Assembly: GCF_038002225.1 (NCBI RefSeq)
Contig: NZ_JBBOCA010000001.1
Coordinates: 6,758,001 to 6,822,000 of the forward strand
Length of the DNA: 64,000 nt
Direction: 5' to 3'
From: Paenibacillus sp. FSL R7-0204
Lineage (GTDB): Bacteria; Bacillota; Bacilli; Paenibacillales; Paenibacillaceae
The position numbers and the translations under genes were made by a program. Every line of letters begins with the position of its first letter. Position 1 is the stretch's first letter. Positions 51,342 through 60,658 of the stretch are shown in pieces. The notes under the pieces are model-generated. The model was given only the letters and a program-made list of their open reading frames with translations. It did no database searches and was not told the origin of the DNA.

Positions 51342-53162
51342 TCAGATCAGATATTCCAGAGAAATCGTCTTGTCTACCGTCTGCAGAGAGACCGTCACCC
51401 GGTCCCCGCTCTTCATCTCCAGGCCCCGCGAGGTATCAGCAGCACGCCCTGAGCGTTCTACAGTAATGCCCTCGCCGCTGCGCAGCAGCAGGCGGTCATT
51501 CGTTCCCGGCGTGAAGACCAGCTTCTCGCTCTCCTTCAGCTCCGGGGCCAGCTGCAGCAGCTGATGAAGCGTGAACTTGCCGCGGAAGCCGGAGAGCTTC
51601 TTGTACTGCGGATAGGTTTTCTCCCCGGTATTGGTATCCAGCACCTCCACCACCATCTGTCCGACGAACCCTCTGTTTGCCTTACTCCGCAGCAGCCAGA
51701 ATGCGGCAGCCGCAGCCAGCAGCAGCACAATGCCGCCGATGATATAGTACAGCGTGTTCGAGGTCTCTTCAGCGGCTGGCTCTTCGCCCGCAGGAGTGCC
51801 TGCTGACGGCGGGGTGGTCGCCACCGTTCCGGTCTTGGCATTGATGGTCAGCACATCGCTCTCCCGATAGAAGCTGCTCTCTTCGGCCCGGACCTTCAGT
51901 TCGTATTCATGATTATCCTTGATTTCAAAAGCACCCTTGAACTCGGCACCCGAGTTATCCAGCGGAATCTCCTGCACCTGGCCGGTGTCCTTATCTGTAG
52001 CCAGCAGCACAGCCTTCATCTCCTGATACAGGCTGCCTTCCGTTACCTCCGCCCCGTTGCTGTACAGATGGGAAGAGATCTCAACCTTGTCGCCTTTGCC
52101 GTAAGACTTGGCGGGCAGGGCATCCAGCTTCAGCTCCAGATCGTAGTTGAATACCAGATTAATATCGATCTTATCCTTCGGCACGCCCTTGACCTGGAGC
52201 TTCCAGTCCCCCTGCTCCGGCGAGAGCAGCTTGATCAGGGTGTAGGTGGACGACTTCGACAGCAGCACCTTATCCGAGGGAATAGCAACTTCCTTGCCGG
52301 AAGGATCGCTCAGCTTCGCCGTCACCGGCTTCGAGGACATAATGGAGATATTCGCTTCCAGCACACTGCTGTTCGGCACGTTCACCGTTACGTCCTGATA
52401 ATCGCCGTTTGCCGTAATGGATGGCACCGGCACCACCTTCAGCTTCAAATGGCTGGCAAAAATCTCGCTGAGAATCTGCGGCAGATCATCGGCGGAATTG
52501 GTAGTGAATGCCTTACCGCCTGTCTCACTGGACAGCCCGGCCAGAATATTCTTGTTCAGCTTGCCGTCTGCATTCAGCCCTATGGTATATACGGGATACC
52601 CCTTCTGCTTGGCAGCCTCTACTGCCGCCTTCAGCTCCTTGTCGGAATCGGACTGCTTCCGGCCGCTGGCTTCATTCAGGTCATTGTTGCCGTCCGCCAG
52701 CATGACGATCATTGGCTCATGGCCGGGATCGCTGCCGTTCTCCAGCACCTTTACCGCCTCTTCCATCCCGACCGCAAGGTCCGTGTAGGGTCCGCGGCTA
52801 AGCCCGTCGATGAAATTCTTCAGATCCTCCTTGTCGCCGGCGGATTTGATGCCGAGCAGCGCCTTCTCGCGCTGCACCTTATCGGTGTAAGCTACAATGC
52901 CTACCTTATCGCCTTGAGTGGACAGCATATCTATGAACATCTTCATCGCTTCATTGGCAATCTTGTTCTTGTCGCTCTTGTTCATCGAGTTGCTGACATC
53001 GATCAGCAGCACAGCGTCGATATGTGAGGGTGCGGCCGAAGCCGCGCTGGCTCGCGAAGCAGCATATGGAGATACAGTGATGCATAAGATCATAAGCAAT
53101 ACAGGCAATATGCGCTGCAGTCTATTCTTGGCCTTGCTGAAATTACGTTCGTTACGAAGCAT
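51342..53162 (-). CDS. Secreted/membrane vWA protein with cytoplasmic tail
   Basis: A 606-residue protein. A signal peptide (about 18-44) precedes an extracellular vWA domain (46-240) with an intact metal site (D55/S57/S59 in DVSNS, T127, D157 in LADGNND). Two beta-rich domains (about 240-465) follow, then a Pro/Thr/Glu linker and a membrane helix (about 474-494). The cytoplasmic beta domain (500-606, LLLRSGEGITVER) may be FHA-like. It could transmit an outside signal to the tubulin-like proteins encoded downstream. GAGGAG precedes ATG 53162. First gene of the minus-strand unit. Confidence 0.88.
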   Translation of the reverse strand: MLRNERNFSKAKNRLQRILPVLLMILCITVSPYAASRASAASAAPSHIDAVLLIDVSNSMNKSDKNKIANEAMKMFIDMLSTQGDKVGIVAYTDKVQREKALLGIKSAGDKEDLKNFIDGLSRGPYTDLAVGMEEAVKVLENGSDPGHEPMIVMLADGNNDLNEASGRKQSDSDKELKAAVEAAKQKGYPVYTIGLNADGKLNKNILAGLSSETGGKAFTTNSADDLPQILSEIFASHLKLKVVPVPSITANGDYQDVTVNVPNSSVLEANISIMSSKPVTAKLSDPSGKEVAIPSDKVLLSKSSTYTLIKLLSPEQGDWKLQVKGVPKDKIDINLVFNYDLELKLDALPAKSYGKGDKVEISSHLYSNGAEVTEGSLYQEMKAVLLATDKDTGQVQEIPLDNSGAEFKGAFEIKDNHEYELKVRAEESSFYRESDVLTINAKTGTVATTPPSAGTPAGEEPAAEETSNTLYYIIGGIVLLLAAAAAFWLLRSKANRGFVGQMVVEVLDTNTGEKTYPQYKKLSGFRGKFTLHQLLQLAPELKESEKLVFTPGTNDRLLLRSGEGITVERSGRAADTSRGLEMKSGDRVTVSLQTVDKTISLEYLI

Positions 53163-53225
53163 AAATAGGGCTCCTCTTGTGTGAAATTAGGCGGATATGG
53201 CAGATCCGTAACGCATAGCTAAATT

Positions 53226-53254
53226 CTGTCAATAGCATGCCATTATGATATAAT
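53226..53254 (+). promoter_or_regulatory. Promoter of the plus-strand part of the GTPase/vWA cluster
   Basis: CTGTCA (53226-53231), a 17-nt spacer and a perfect TATAAT (53249-53254) with an extended TG at 53246-53247. A TTGACA on the minus strand overlaps it (53232-53227) but lacks a good -10 for the divergent gene. Confidence 0.55.
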
Positions 53255-53406
53255 TAAACCTTGTAAACTTCAACATAGTGACCGCTGGACCGGCACTTCC
53301 GCTAGTAACAATCGCCATCCTGAGCCGGATAGACTATTCTAAGTATACGCCGCATTCCTGAATATTTGATTAAAAGACCGTAACCAGAGCAGAAAGGAAG
53401 AGTTCC

Positions 53407-53559
53407 ATGATTACATACGCCATACTCGGGATAACGTTTCTCTATGCTGTGATTCAGATCATTCTATATGCTTCCCGCCAGCGGAAGCCGCTCACCCGTG
53501 AGGATATCGACGAGCGCCTGCTGGCTGCATTGAACGGAGGAGATACGGCCCGTGAGTAA
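53407..53559 (+). CDS. Single-pass membrane microprotein
   Basis: A 50-residue protein with one N-terminal membrane helix (ITYAILGITFLYAVIQIILY) and a charged cytoplasmic tail (REDIDERLLAALNGGD). GGAAGAG lies 7-8 nt before ATG 53407, and its stop overlaps the start of the zinc-ribbon gene by 8 nt, so it is translationally coupled to it. I know no homologue. The charged tail may dock to a partner of the same operon. Confidence 0.75.
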   Translation: MITYAILGITFLYAVIQIILYASRQRKPLTREDIDERLLAALNGGDTARE

Positions 53560-54475
53560 AAAGAAACCGGTGATCTTCCGTCCCTTCAAGGCTCCCCGTT
53601 ACGCCTTCGAAAAGCTGCGCATCTGCCGCCGCTGTCACCGTTACACCGCGCTGGGCGAGGAACGCTGCACCCACTGCGGCCGTGCCTCGCTGGCTCCGGT
53701 AGAGAAGCATGCTGCTTCCTTAGCCGGGCGCAGGGTACAGACCCGGCTGCTCGTTATTCTCCTGCTGACCCTGGCCGGAATCTATTTCGGACAGAATCTG
53801 CTGCAGATGGTATTGTGCGGCGCAGGCGGTCTTGTATTAGCCGGACTGGTCTACTATACGCAGCGAAAAGTTCGGCAGAACGAAAATCTGTATGCGCTGA
53901 ACAAACTGCTTGGCCGTAATATTATCAGCATCAAGGAAGATCTGGAGCTGAACCGCCAGGAAGCCGTGACGGTACTGCGCGAGAATGATGTGCTCGCTTA
54001 TGAGAAGCTGCGCGAGATCTCCGTGCTGCTGCGCGGAGACCGGATCTCCCGCCAGCGCGTCGCCCTGCTGCACGGCTTCCAGCTGCGCAAGGACATGACG
54101 CTGGAGTTGGAGCAGCTGCTGCTGAAGGACTTCGAGCCGCTGCTGGCTGAATATATCGGCGAGATCGCCAGGGTCCGTCCCGAGCTGATCAAAGACCGCA
54201 CTCTGCGCTATGTCAAGAATTACGAGGTGCAGATTCTCGAAATGGATGAGGGATTGGTCATTATGACCGCCGTTGCCAGTGCTGCGGTCCGCATGAAGCG
54301 ATACGCACTGCTCTACTCCGGCATGATCGGCCGCTATGTGCAGGAGCTGCCTAAGGACCGGTTCCTGCGCTTATCCAAACTGATTGCCGCAAATCCCTAT
54401 GAGCCGTGGAACGGCCTGGATGCCAAGGTGGAGGAGATCCGTGAGCTTAAGTACCGCTGGGACCCTGAAGTATAA
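53552..54475 (+). CDS. Zinc-ribbon membrane protein of the GTPase/vWA cluster
   Basis: A 307-residue protein starting at GTG 53552 with GGAGG upstream. A four-cysteine zinc ribbon (CRRC at about 25-28 and CTHC at about 39-42) is followed by two adjacent membrane helices (about 64-82 and 84-102) and a 200-residue helical cytoplasmic domain (NKLLGRNIISIKEDLELNRQ and onward). The DO-GTPase2-like protein in the divergent operon also has a zinc ribbon. I do not recognise a family, and the context suggests a membrane scaffold. Confidence 0.8.
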   Translation: MSKKKPVIFRPFKAPRYAFEKLRICRRCHRYTALGEERCTHCGRASLAPVEKHAASLAGRRVQTRLLVILLLTLAGIYFGQNLLQMVLCGAGGLVLAGLVYYTQRKVRQNENLYALNKLLGRNIISIKEDLELNRQEAVTVLRENDVLAYEKLREISVLLRGDRISRQRVALLHGFQLRKDMTLELEQLLLKDFEPLLAEYIGEIARVRPELIKDRTLRYVKNYEVQILEMDEGLVIMTAVASAAVRMKRYALLYSGMIGRYVQELPKDRFLRLSKLIAANPYEPWNGLDAKVEEIRELKYRWDPEV

Positions 54476-54532
54476 GGTTAGAAGCATACTGCCGCTCTAA
54501 ACCTTATCTATGAAATAAAGGGGCTATATTAT

Positions 54533-56335
54533 ATGACGATCATGCGGGCTATAACCCTGCGGAATATTATGATTATTCTGTGTATTTTGATGCTGCTCCC
54601 GCTGGGACAGAAGGCGCTGGGGATTAAGAATAAGCTGCAGGATGTACAAGAAGCCGGAAAACTGTACGCTGCCGGGGAGCTTATCGCTGCCGAGAACCGG
54701 TACCGCCAAGCAGCGGCCAATCACGCGATTTCCTATAAAGAAGAAGAAATTAATGCAAGACTGGCAGAGCTGGCTCCCATCACGGGCATCCGCAGCAGTC
54801 TAAGCAGACTGTCCTTAACACTTGCGGACCAGCTGACTGTGAAGGATTTCGCAGGGATGATGGAGAGCTATGCTTCACTGCTCAGCCTGAAGAGAAAGTA
54901 TATGACGCCGGGCGGTCCCTATGAAGCCTATTATCGCCAGCTCTCGGCGGATTCAGGCGTCTCAGACAAGATGACCGCCGGGTTCCGGCAGTTCAAGGAT
55001 GAGTATCTGGCCGGACTTGCCGCAGGTTCGTCTAAGGAGTCAGATTCGGGGACGGGCAGCGGCAGTACGGACAGTCTCAAATGGAGCCTGTTGCAGATTC
55101 CGGCAGACTATTACGGGGGAGCCGCCGCCAAGGATAAGCTGCTCGCTGCGAGCTTCAAGGCTCATGATACCGCGAGGCTCAAGGCTCTGGCCGCAGCCGG
55201 AAGCTTCGGGCCTATGCTGGAGAGCGCCCTCTCTATGGAAGAAGCTTATAAGAATCATAGTTATACCGCGCCCTGGCTTAACAAGCAGGTTCAGGAGAGC
55301 GCTTCGCTCATCCTGAACAAGGATCTGGACGGTGACAACACCGCAGCCTTCGCCGGACATGCCGCCCGCTACCGCAGCTATGCGGCATCCGCCGGCATCA
55401 CCAGTTCCAAGGCGCTGAAGCTGATCGATAACAGCATTGCCCGGCTGCTCCGCGAGGGCACGCGCCATGTGCGCGGCGGCCAGTATGCGGATGCCATCAG
55501 GCTCTATGCGGAGCTGGCTCCAGTGCAGGATACCTCCAAGGAGACCGCTGCCGCAACGCTGGCCTGGAACCTGGCCGAGCCGCTCCGGCTGCTGCCGGGC
55601 GGCGAAGTGCAGGGCAGCTACTCCCTTACAGCCTCCGTCACTGATAAGTACGGTGCCAAGGTGGCCGTAGCCGGAGTAGACACTGGCGGCAAGCTGGTCT
55701 ACGCCGAGATGAGCGGGGACGGCACGGTCTCCACCCGGACCGGGGAGGTGATCCCGGGTTCGGGGATGCTGAGCGCTCTTTCTTTTGACGAAGCGTTGTC
55801 TGCTTACTCCGAAGTTCCAGTAGTTGTAGCTAACAGCGGTGAGACTGACGGACGCAGCACCTTCACAGGCTATGCCATCCGGCCGGAGGGAATCTCCCTG
55901 CTGTTCAGCTTCACAGGCAGCAGCTATGAGCTGATGGCGGAGGATGGCTCCATCCGCGTAATGAACACCGATCTGGCCGATGGTGCCGCCGGCAGGACGG
56001 CTATCTTCCGCCAGGTGAACGGGATATATGAATTCTCGGAACTCTATCAGGAGTTCACTTACACGCCTATAGATGCTACACAACTTGAGCTGTTTCCTTA
56101 TGAGAAGGTGATGCTGACCTGCGAGATCTCGATTGACGCTGCCGGAAGAGCCGTCGCCCGTTCGAACGGCCGCTATCTGCTGCTTCAAGGCGAGATAAGC
56201 CAGATTACCGGACTCACCGCAGTCAGCGGCCAGTTCGAGAATGGATACGGCACGGTGGTGACGGAGCTTGGCGAGGAGTCTGTCCCTGTGTTTGTAGTCG
56301 ATTCGATGGGGAGCTTAAGCTTGACGCCGCCTTGA
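54533..56335 (+). CDS. Membrane-anchored protein with helical-repeat and beta-rich domains
   Basis: A 600-residue protein. One N-terminal membrane helix (about 9-28) leads into an extracellular region. About 30-345 are helical and TPR-like in places (AGKLYAAGELIAAENRYRQA), with a Ser/Gly/Thr linker near 165-180. About 355-600 are beta-rich with propeller-like spacing (AVAGVDTGGKLVYAEMSGDG, TFTGYAIRPEGISLLFSF). No family is recognised. AAAGGGG precedes ATG 54533. Last gene of the plus-strand unit, it faces the same compartment as the vWA domains and could be their ligand (inference). Confidence 0.78.
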   Translation: MTIMRAITLRNIMIILCILMLLPLGQKALGIKNKLQDVQEAGKLYAAGELIAAENRYRQAAANHAISYKEEEINARLAELAPITGIRSSLSRLSLTLADQLTVKDFAGMMESYASLLSLKRKYMTPGGPYEAYYRQLSADSGVSDKMTAGFRQFKDEYLAGLAAGSSKESDSGTGSGSTDSLKWSLLQIPADYYGGAAAKDKLLAASFKAHDTARLKALAAAGSFGPMLESALSMEEAYKNHSYTAPWLNKQVQESASLILNKDLDGDNTAAFAGHAARYRSYAASAGITSSKALKLIDNSIARLLREGTRHVRGGQYADAIRLYAELAPVQDTSKETAAATLAWNLAEPLRLLPGGEVQGSYSLTASVTDKYGAKVAVAGVDTGGKLVYAEMSGDGTVSTRTGEVIPGSGMLSALSFDEALSAYSEVPVVVANSGETDGRSTFTGYAIRPEGISLLFSFTGSSYELMAEDGSIRVMNTDLADGAAGRTAIFRQVNGIYEFSELYQEFTYTPIDATQLELFPYEKVMLTCEISIDAAGRAVARSNGRYLLLQGEISQITGLTAVSGQFENGYGTVVTELGEESVPVFVVDSMGSLSLTPP

Positions 56336-56377
56336 TGTGCGGAAACGGCCCTTCAGTCCGCATGGACCGGAATACCA

Positions 56378-56430
56378 AAAACGCAAGAGCCACACGGTAC
56401 GGATGCCGCATGACTCTTGCGTTTTCTTTT
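56378..56430. terminator. Bidirectional terminator
   Basis: A 12-bp perfect stem (56378-56389 with 56414-56425) is flanked by A and T runs. It separates the plus-strand cluster from the convergent coiled-coil gene. Confidence 0.88.
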
Positions 56431-56468
56431 GGCGCGTGGAATATGTCCCAGCACAAGTGGGGTGTAGA

Positions 56469-56801
56469 TTACAAACGGAGGGCCTTGGCGGTTTGCGGTT
56501 TTCTTTTGCGGCTGAACAGTCTTAGATATCGCTTCCTCTTGTACAGCACCTCCGCCGATGCGCTCAGCGTCTCCTTCACCTCACCGAGCACCTCCTGAGT
56601 ATCCTTGACCGACTTTTTCATCCGCCCAAGCTCCGACTTCACCCCGTCACTCCGCAGCTTTGCCGACTCCACCGTCTCCTGCATATTCGCTTTGAACTCC
56701 TCGACCGGAGCCTTCAGTCCATCGACTGACTGCTTCACTCCATCCAGTGACTGCTTCAGCCCATCGATGCTGTTCTTGAATTCCTTCAGCGGGTTACCCA
56801 T
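56469..56801 (-). CDS. Coiled-coil hypothetical protein
   Basis: A 110-residue protein made almost wholly of one long amphipathic helix. Seven- or eleven-residue repeats (FKNSIDGLKQSLDGVKQSVDGLKAP) cover residues 8-85, followed by a basic C-terminal tail (YKRKRYLRLFSRKRKPQ). It has no signal or membrane segment. TTAGGAGGGACGAAC precedes ATG 56801. The basic end could bind nucleic acid or the membrane surface; this is speculation. Confidence 0.75.
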   Translation of the reverse strand: MGNPLKEFKNSIDGLKQSLDGVKQSVDGLKAPVEEFKANMQETVESAKLRSDGVKSELGRMKKSVKDTQEVLGEVKETLSASAEVLYKRKRYLRLFSRKRKPQTAKALRL

Positions 56802-56863
56802 GTTCGTCCCTCCTAAGCTCTCTTTCTCTATATTACCCTGAATGGAGGGATGCGGATTCAGCT

Positions 56864-58006
56864 TCAGCTCCCACGAATCTCCTCCAGCAGCTCCATGACC
56901 TCCGATTCTTCAACCGGAACCGAATAAGAGCCGTCTGCGAAAAGCTTCATCCTCCCGATACCGTCCTGGAAGACGAAGCGGATGCGGCCGCTGCGCACTT
57001 TTTTGTCCGTGTACATCTTGTTCACTAACGCCCGGTTTGAAATGTACTCCGGAAGCTCTGTTGGCAGACCCGCCTTCTTCAGCAAAGCCACTACCCGGTT
57101 AGCCTCTTCCTCCGTCATATAACCAAACTTCACACCCAGCTTCGCCTGGATGACCAGCCCCACGGCAACGGCTTCACCATGCAGCAAGCGGTAACCGCTG
57201 AGCGCCTCAAGCGCCCGGCCTGCCGTATGCCCCAGATTCAGAATCTGCCGCAGATTATGCTCATGCTCGTCCTGCTCCACCACTTCATATTTGATCCGGC
57301 AATTCGTCAGCGCAATATGCTCGCACACCTGGGCATCGAGGATCAGCTCCCCTTGCTCCGTAATGATTCTGTCCATGTTCGCTTCCAGGTAACCGAAGAA
57401 CTGCTCATCGCCCAGACAGGCATGCTTGATGGTCTCGGCCAGACCGCTTCTGAACTCACGGGACGGAAGTGTGCGCCAGGCAGCCAAGTCTATGTATACT
57501 TTACGGGGCTGGTGAAATACGCCGATCAGGTTGGTGGCGACGGGTGTGTTCACGCCTGTTTTGCCGCCAACGGAGGCATCTGCTGCTGCCAGCAAGGTGG
57601 TAGCATAATTCAGAGAAGGTACTCCCCGGCCAAAGGTTCCTGCCAAAAAGCCCGCCAGATCCGTCACCGCTCCGCCCCCCACCGCAATGATGCAGCAATC
57701 CCTTCCATAAGCATGGCTTAGCAATTGGTCCTCCAGTATTGCCTTCGTCTCCCGGGTCTTCGAGCCCTCTCCCGCCGGAAAGGAGAACAATTCCGCCTGG
57801 AATCCCTCGCGCTGCAGCAGCTCCAGTAAGGGACGGCCATATAACGGCTCCACCGTAGAGTCTGTGATAATAGCAAATTTACTAATCCCCGTAAGCAGCC
57901 CCTGCTGCAAATCGCGAACTAATGAGGCAAACAGATGCTCACCGATTTCAATAGAGTAAGAGTGGTCGACTACTTTTTGGAGTGTTACTTCAAAGCTCTT
58001 GGACAT
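56864..58006 (-). CDS. aroB: 3-Dehydroquinate synthase
   Basis: A 380-residue NAD- and metal-dependent enzyme converting DAHP to 3-dehydroquinate in the shikimate pathway. Family motifs are clear: the NAD-binding VGGGAVTDLAGFLAGTFGRG, the metal-site AETIKHACLGD, and NLGHTAGRALE with LLHGEAVAVG. ATG 58006 follows AAAGGGGC, so the N-terminal extension to 58156 is rejected. It follows tagA with a 41-nt gap. No other shikimate genes are nearby, so this may be an isolated or second AroB. Confidence 0.92.
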   Translation of the reverse strand: MSKSFEVTLQKVVDHSYSIEIGEHLFASLVRDLQQGLLTGISKFAIITDSTVEPLYGRPLLELLQREGFQAELFSFPAGEGSKTRETKAILEDQLLSHAYGRDCCIIAVGGGAVTDLAGFLAGTFGRGVPSLNYATTLLAAADASVGGKTGVNTPVATNLIGVFHQPRKVYIDLAAWRTLPSREFRSGLAETIKHACLGDEQFFGYLEANMDRIITEQGELILDAQVCEHIALTNCRIKYEVVEQDEHEHNLRQILNLGHTAGRALEALSGYRLLHGEAVAVGLVIQAKLGVKFGYMTEEEANRVVALLKKAGLPTELPEYISNRALVNKMYTDKKVRSGRIRFVFQDGIGRMKLFADGSYSVPVEESEVMELLEEIRGS

Positions 58007-58047
58007 GGGTTTAGCCCCTTTCTCTATAAGACTATTGCTTGTAGATT

Positions 58048-58797
58048 TCATTTTCGGATCATTGTCTGGTAGACGAACTTCGGCAGCGCAGATTGTCTGC
58101 GCCAGCGTGACTTCTGGCCTTTGGCGACGGGTGAGAACAACAGTCTGTGCGCCCACTCCAGATTCATTTTTTTCCAGATGGCCGGTGCCGGTCGTACTTT
58201 CCCGGAGATCACATCCAGACTTCCGCCCACGCCAAAAACAAGCTTAATCCTCTGTAATTCTTCCTTGTGCTTATACAGCCATTTATCTGAGTACGGAGCA
58301 CCCAGGGCAAGAATGAGCACATCCGGCTTGGACTGCTGAATACTGGCGATAATCCCTGGCTCTTCGTCAGGTGCAAAGAACCCGTGATGCCTCCCGGCAA
58401 TCTTCACCTGCGGATAGCGCAGATTAATCTGCTCCACCGCCAGTCTGCTAGTAGACTCATCTGTACCCAGAAAATAAAAACTCCAGCCCCGTTCATTTCC
58501 CTTCGCAAGTAAACTCAGCAGCAGATCGTAGCCGGTCACCCGCTCCGCAATAGGATTGCCTTGTCTTCGCGCCGCCATCACAATGCCGATCCCGTCAGGG
58601 ACAATCAGATCTGCCGAGTCGATGATCTCCTGCAGCTGTTCGTCCGTTTGACTCGCCAGGGTAATCTCCGGATTCGCCGTAATGAGATGAAACAGCCCTC
58701 CCTGCCCGTCCATGATCTGCTCGTCCAGCAGCGAAGTCGTCTGTTCCAGCGTCAATTTGGAGAAGGGGACTCCCAGAATACACACCTTGTCCTTCAT
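58048..58797 (-). CDS. tagA: WecG/TagA-family glycosyltransferase
   Basis: A 249-residue GT26 enzyme, expected to add ManNAc to the undecaprenyl-linked GlcNAc made by TagO and so complete the teichoic acid linkage disaccharide. Family motifs are HLITANPEI (with the active-site Thr/Asn region), DGIGIVMAAR, YFLGTDE, LALGAPYSDKW and FGVGGSLDVISGKVRPAP. The basic C-terminus mediates membrane association in this family. AGAGGTG precedes ATG 58797. It is 31 nt downstream of the nucleotidyltransferase gene. Confidence 0.92.
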   Translation of the reverse strand: MKDKVCILGVPFSKLTLEQTTSLLDEQIMDGQGGLFHLITANPEITLASQTDEQLQEIIDSADLIVPDGIGIVMAARRQGNPIAERVTGYDLLLSLLAKGNERGWSFYFLGTDESTSRLAVEQINLRYPQVKIAGRHHGFFAPDEEPGIIASIQQSKPDVLILALGAPYSDKWLYKHKEELQRIKLVFGVGGSLDVISGKVRPAPAIWKKMNLEWAHRLLFSPVAKGQKSRWRRQSALPKFVYQTMIRK

Positions 58798-58828
58798 CTT
58801 TTCACCTCTCCCATTTATCTAACTCCAT

Positions 58829-59713
58829 TTAATCCTCTAAGTACTTCCACCATTCCACCAGCCAAGGCTCATCTACGCCGCGTAGGCGGAATTCCTCCAG
58901 CAGCACCTGACGGACCCGCTTCTCCATCTTCACAAAGCTGTTATCTTCCTGGTACATTGGCGCGTAGGACAGATCTTCTGATAGGTAGAGCCGGAAGTCC
59001 TTCATACAGTCAAGCACCCTTTTCCCTACTGGAAGCTGCTCTGCTACCTGTACAAGCCATTTGTCATACGGGTACGGGTAGCCCTCCACCGTGATGGCAC
59101 AGCGTAAGGCCTGTTTGAACACCTCCACCGCCTGAAAAAGAATCGGAAAAGCGTCTCCCCGGCGCACGGGATTATCCAGGCTTTTGGCAGCACTCCGAAG
59201 GTCTATGTAGGTCTTCTTCCGCAGGCTCATCAGAAGATCTGAAGACAGCGGAACCGCTTTCGCGAACAACGCTTTCAGGTCCAGCGGATCATGATAGAGA
59301 CAGGAGACGGATGCATTCCACAGCCAGTCCAGTTGCCCCTTCCCCAGAGCCTGCTCCAGCTCCGATAATGTGAGCAGGGTGTAATGTCCTGTTTTGCCGC
59401 TGGGCAGATGCACATCGACAAATAAGCTGCTGCTCTCCGGGATCAGCCCTGCCCGTTCAAACCGGCTCGTAATCGGCTCATATTGTTCATTCCGGCAGAC
59501 CAGAATCAGATCGATATCCGAGCTGTCGTCCACAATCCCCAAGGCCGTTGATCCATCAAGCAGGATGCTGATATGCCCGCAATCTTCCGCAAGCAGCGGA
59601 TGATTCAGAATATGAGTGCTTATATAGCTGGCGATTTCCTGAAGTAATTCGCTGTGCCGCTGCCGGTTGTCCGGCTTCAGCAGCAGATTGGATAGACTTG
59701 CCGTCCATAGCAC
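58829..59713 (-). CDS. Nucleotidyltransferase-fold protein
   Basis: A 294-residue protein. The N-terminal polymerase-beta type domain (about 35-120) has the motif GSTALGIVDDSSDIDLIL: the GS pair and two metal-binding Asp are present, so it may be active. The C-terminal half is helical (about 150-290) and may bind substrate. The target is unknown; relatives modify antibiotics, nucleotides or proteins. GTG 59713 has AAGGAGGGAAGCGT. First gene of a likely three-gene unit with tagA and aroB. Confidence 0.82.
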   Translation of the reverse strand: MLWTASLSNLLLKPDNRQRHSELLQEIASYISTHILNHPLLAEDCGHISILLDGSTALGIVDDSSDIDLILVCRNEQYEPITSRFERAGLIPESSSLFVDVHLPSGKTGHYTLLTLSELEQALGKGQLDWLWNASVSCLYHDPLDLKALFAKAVPLSSDLLMSLRKKTYIDLRSAAKSLDNPVRRGDAFPILFQAVEVFKQALRCAITVEGYPYPYDKWLVQVAEQLPVGKRVLDCMKDFRLYLSEDLSYAPMYQEDNSFVKMEKRVRQVLLEEFRLRGVDEPWLVEWWKYLED

Positions 59714-59874
59714 ACGCTTCCCTCCTTCTCATAGAATTTCCGCTCCCTGCAACCAACCGCACAGAACGTATTCCCGGAATATTATAACATAATTTAGGAG
59801 AGTCACTATCTGGATTGTCTCATAGTGTACATTCGGTTTGCCGCATGATGATGAGAAGGGAGACTGTGATAAGA

Positions 59875-60576
59875 ATGGCAGAGGAAACGATTTATAGCCA
59901 TGAGGACACGCTGAGGATGCTGGACTCCCTTTTCCGGGACGAGGGGGAGTGGTGGAATGGGTTCTATGCGGATAAGGAGAAGGGCATTCCTTTTTTCCGG
60001 GATTGTCCCGATGAGAATCTGGTGGAATCCTTCAGCAGCGGGGTGCTTACCCCGGGCAGGGTGCTTGAGCTAGGCTGCGGAGGCGGCAGAAATGCGGTGT
60101 ACATGGCGCAGCAGGGCTGTAAGGTAGACGCTGTGGATATCTCTCAGGCAGCGGTCGATTGGGGAATGGAGCGTGCGGCGGCACACCGGGTAGAGGTTAG
60201 TTTTACTTGCGGGAATATCTTTGACCTGGAACTGGCGCCCGGGAGCTATGACCTGATCTATGACAGCGGATGCTTCCATCACATCTATCCCCACCGCAGA
60301 GCCAGTTATCTGGAGCTGCTGAACCGGACGCTCACGCCCGGCGGTTATTTCGGCTTGACCTGCTTCGCAGCGGGCTCCATGGGTGCAGAGATTACCGATT
60401 GGGAGGTCTACCGTCAACGGCGGATGAGAGGTGGATTAGGGTTGACGGAGGAGCAGCTTAAGATGTTCTTCAGCGGGTTCGAGAATGTGAAGTTCCGGCG
60501 GATGCGCCAGACGGAGCAGAGTGAGAACCTGTTTGGTGAAGCTTTTCTGTGGACGGCCTTGTTCCGAAAAAGATAA
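59875..60576 (+). CDS. Class I SAM-dependent methyltransferase
   Basis: A 233-residue Rossmann methyltransferase. Motif I is VLELGCGGGRNAVYMA, the acidic ribose-binding end of the second strand is VDAVDIS, and motif IV is YDLIYDSGCFHHIYPHRR. The C-terminal strand region ends in FLWTALFRK. The family includes small-molecule and protein methyltransferases; the substrate is unknown. ATG 59875 has GGGAGA upstream and is preferred to the upstream ATG codons at 59815 and 59842-59851. It is divergent from the nucleotidyltransferase gene. Confidence 0.88.
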   Translation: MAEETIYSHEDTLRMLDSLFRDEGEWWNGFYADKEKGIPFFRDCPDENLVESFSSGVLTPGRVLELGCGGGRNAVYMAQQGCKVDAVDISQAAVDWGMERAAAHRVEVSFTCGNIFDLELAPGSYDLIYDSGCFHHIYPHRRASYLELLNRTLTPGGYFGLTCFAAGSMGAEITDWEVYRQRRMRGGLGLTEEQLKMFFSGFENVKFRRMRQTEQSENLFGEAFLWTALFRKR

Positions 60577-60658
60577 GGAGTAGAGCATCAGAGCTATAAC
60601 AAACCAGCGCCTACAGGAGCAGTTATTCGGATGCTGTGGGCGCTGGAACTGTGGTAAC

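Noticed and set aside
53204..53232. Minus-strand promoter for the 606-residue vWA gene
   Set aside because: TTGACA is perfect, but no acceptable -10 lies 16-18 nt downstream (ACGGAT).
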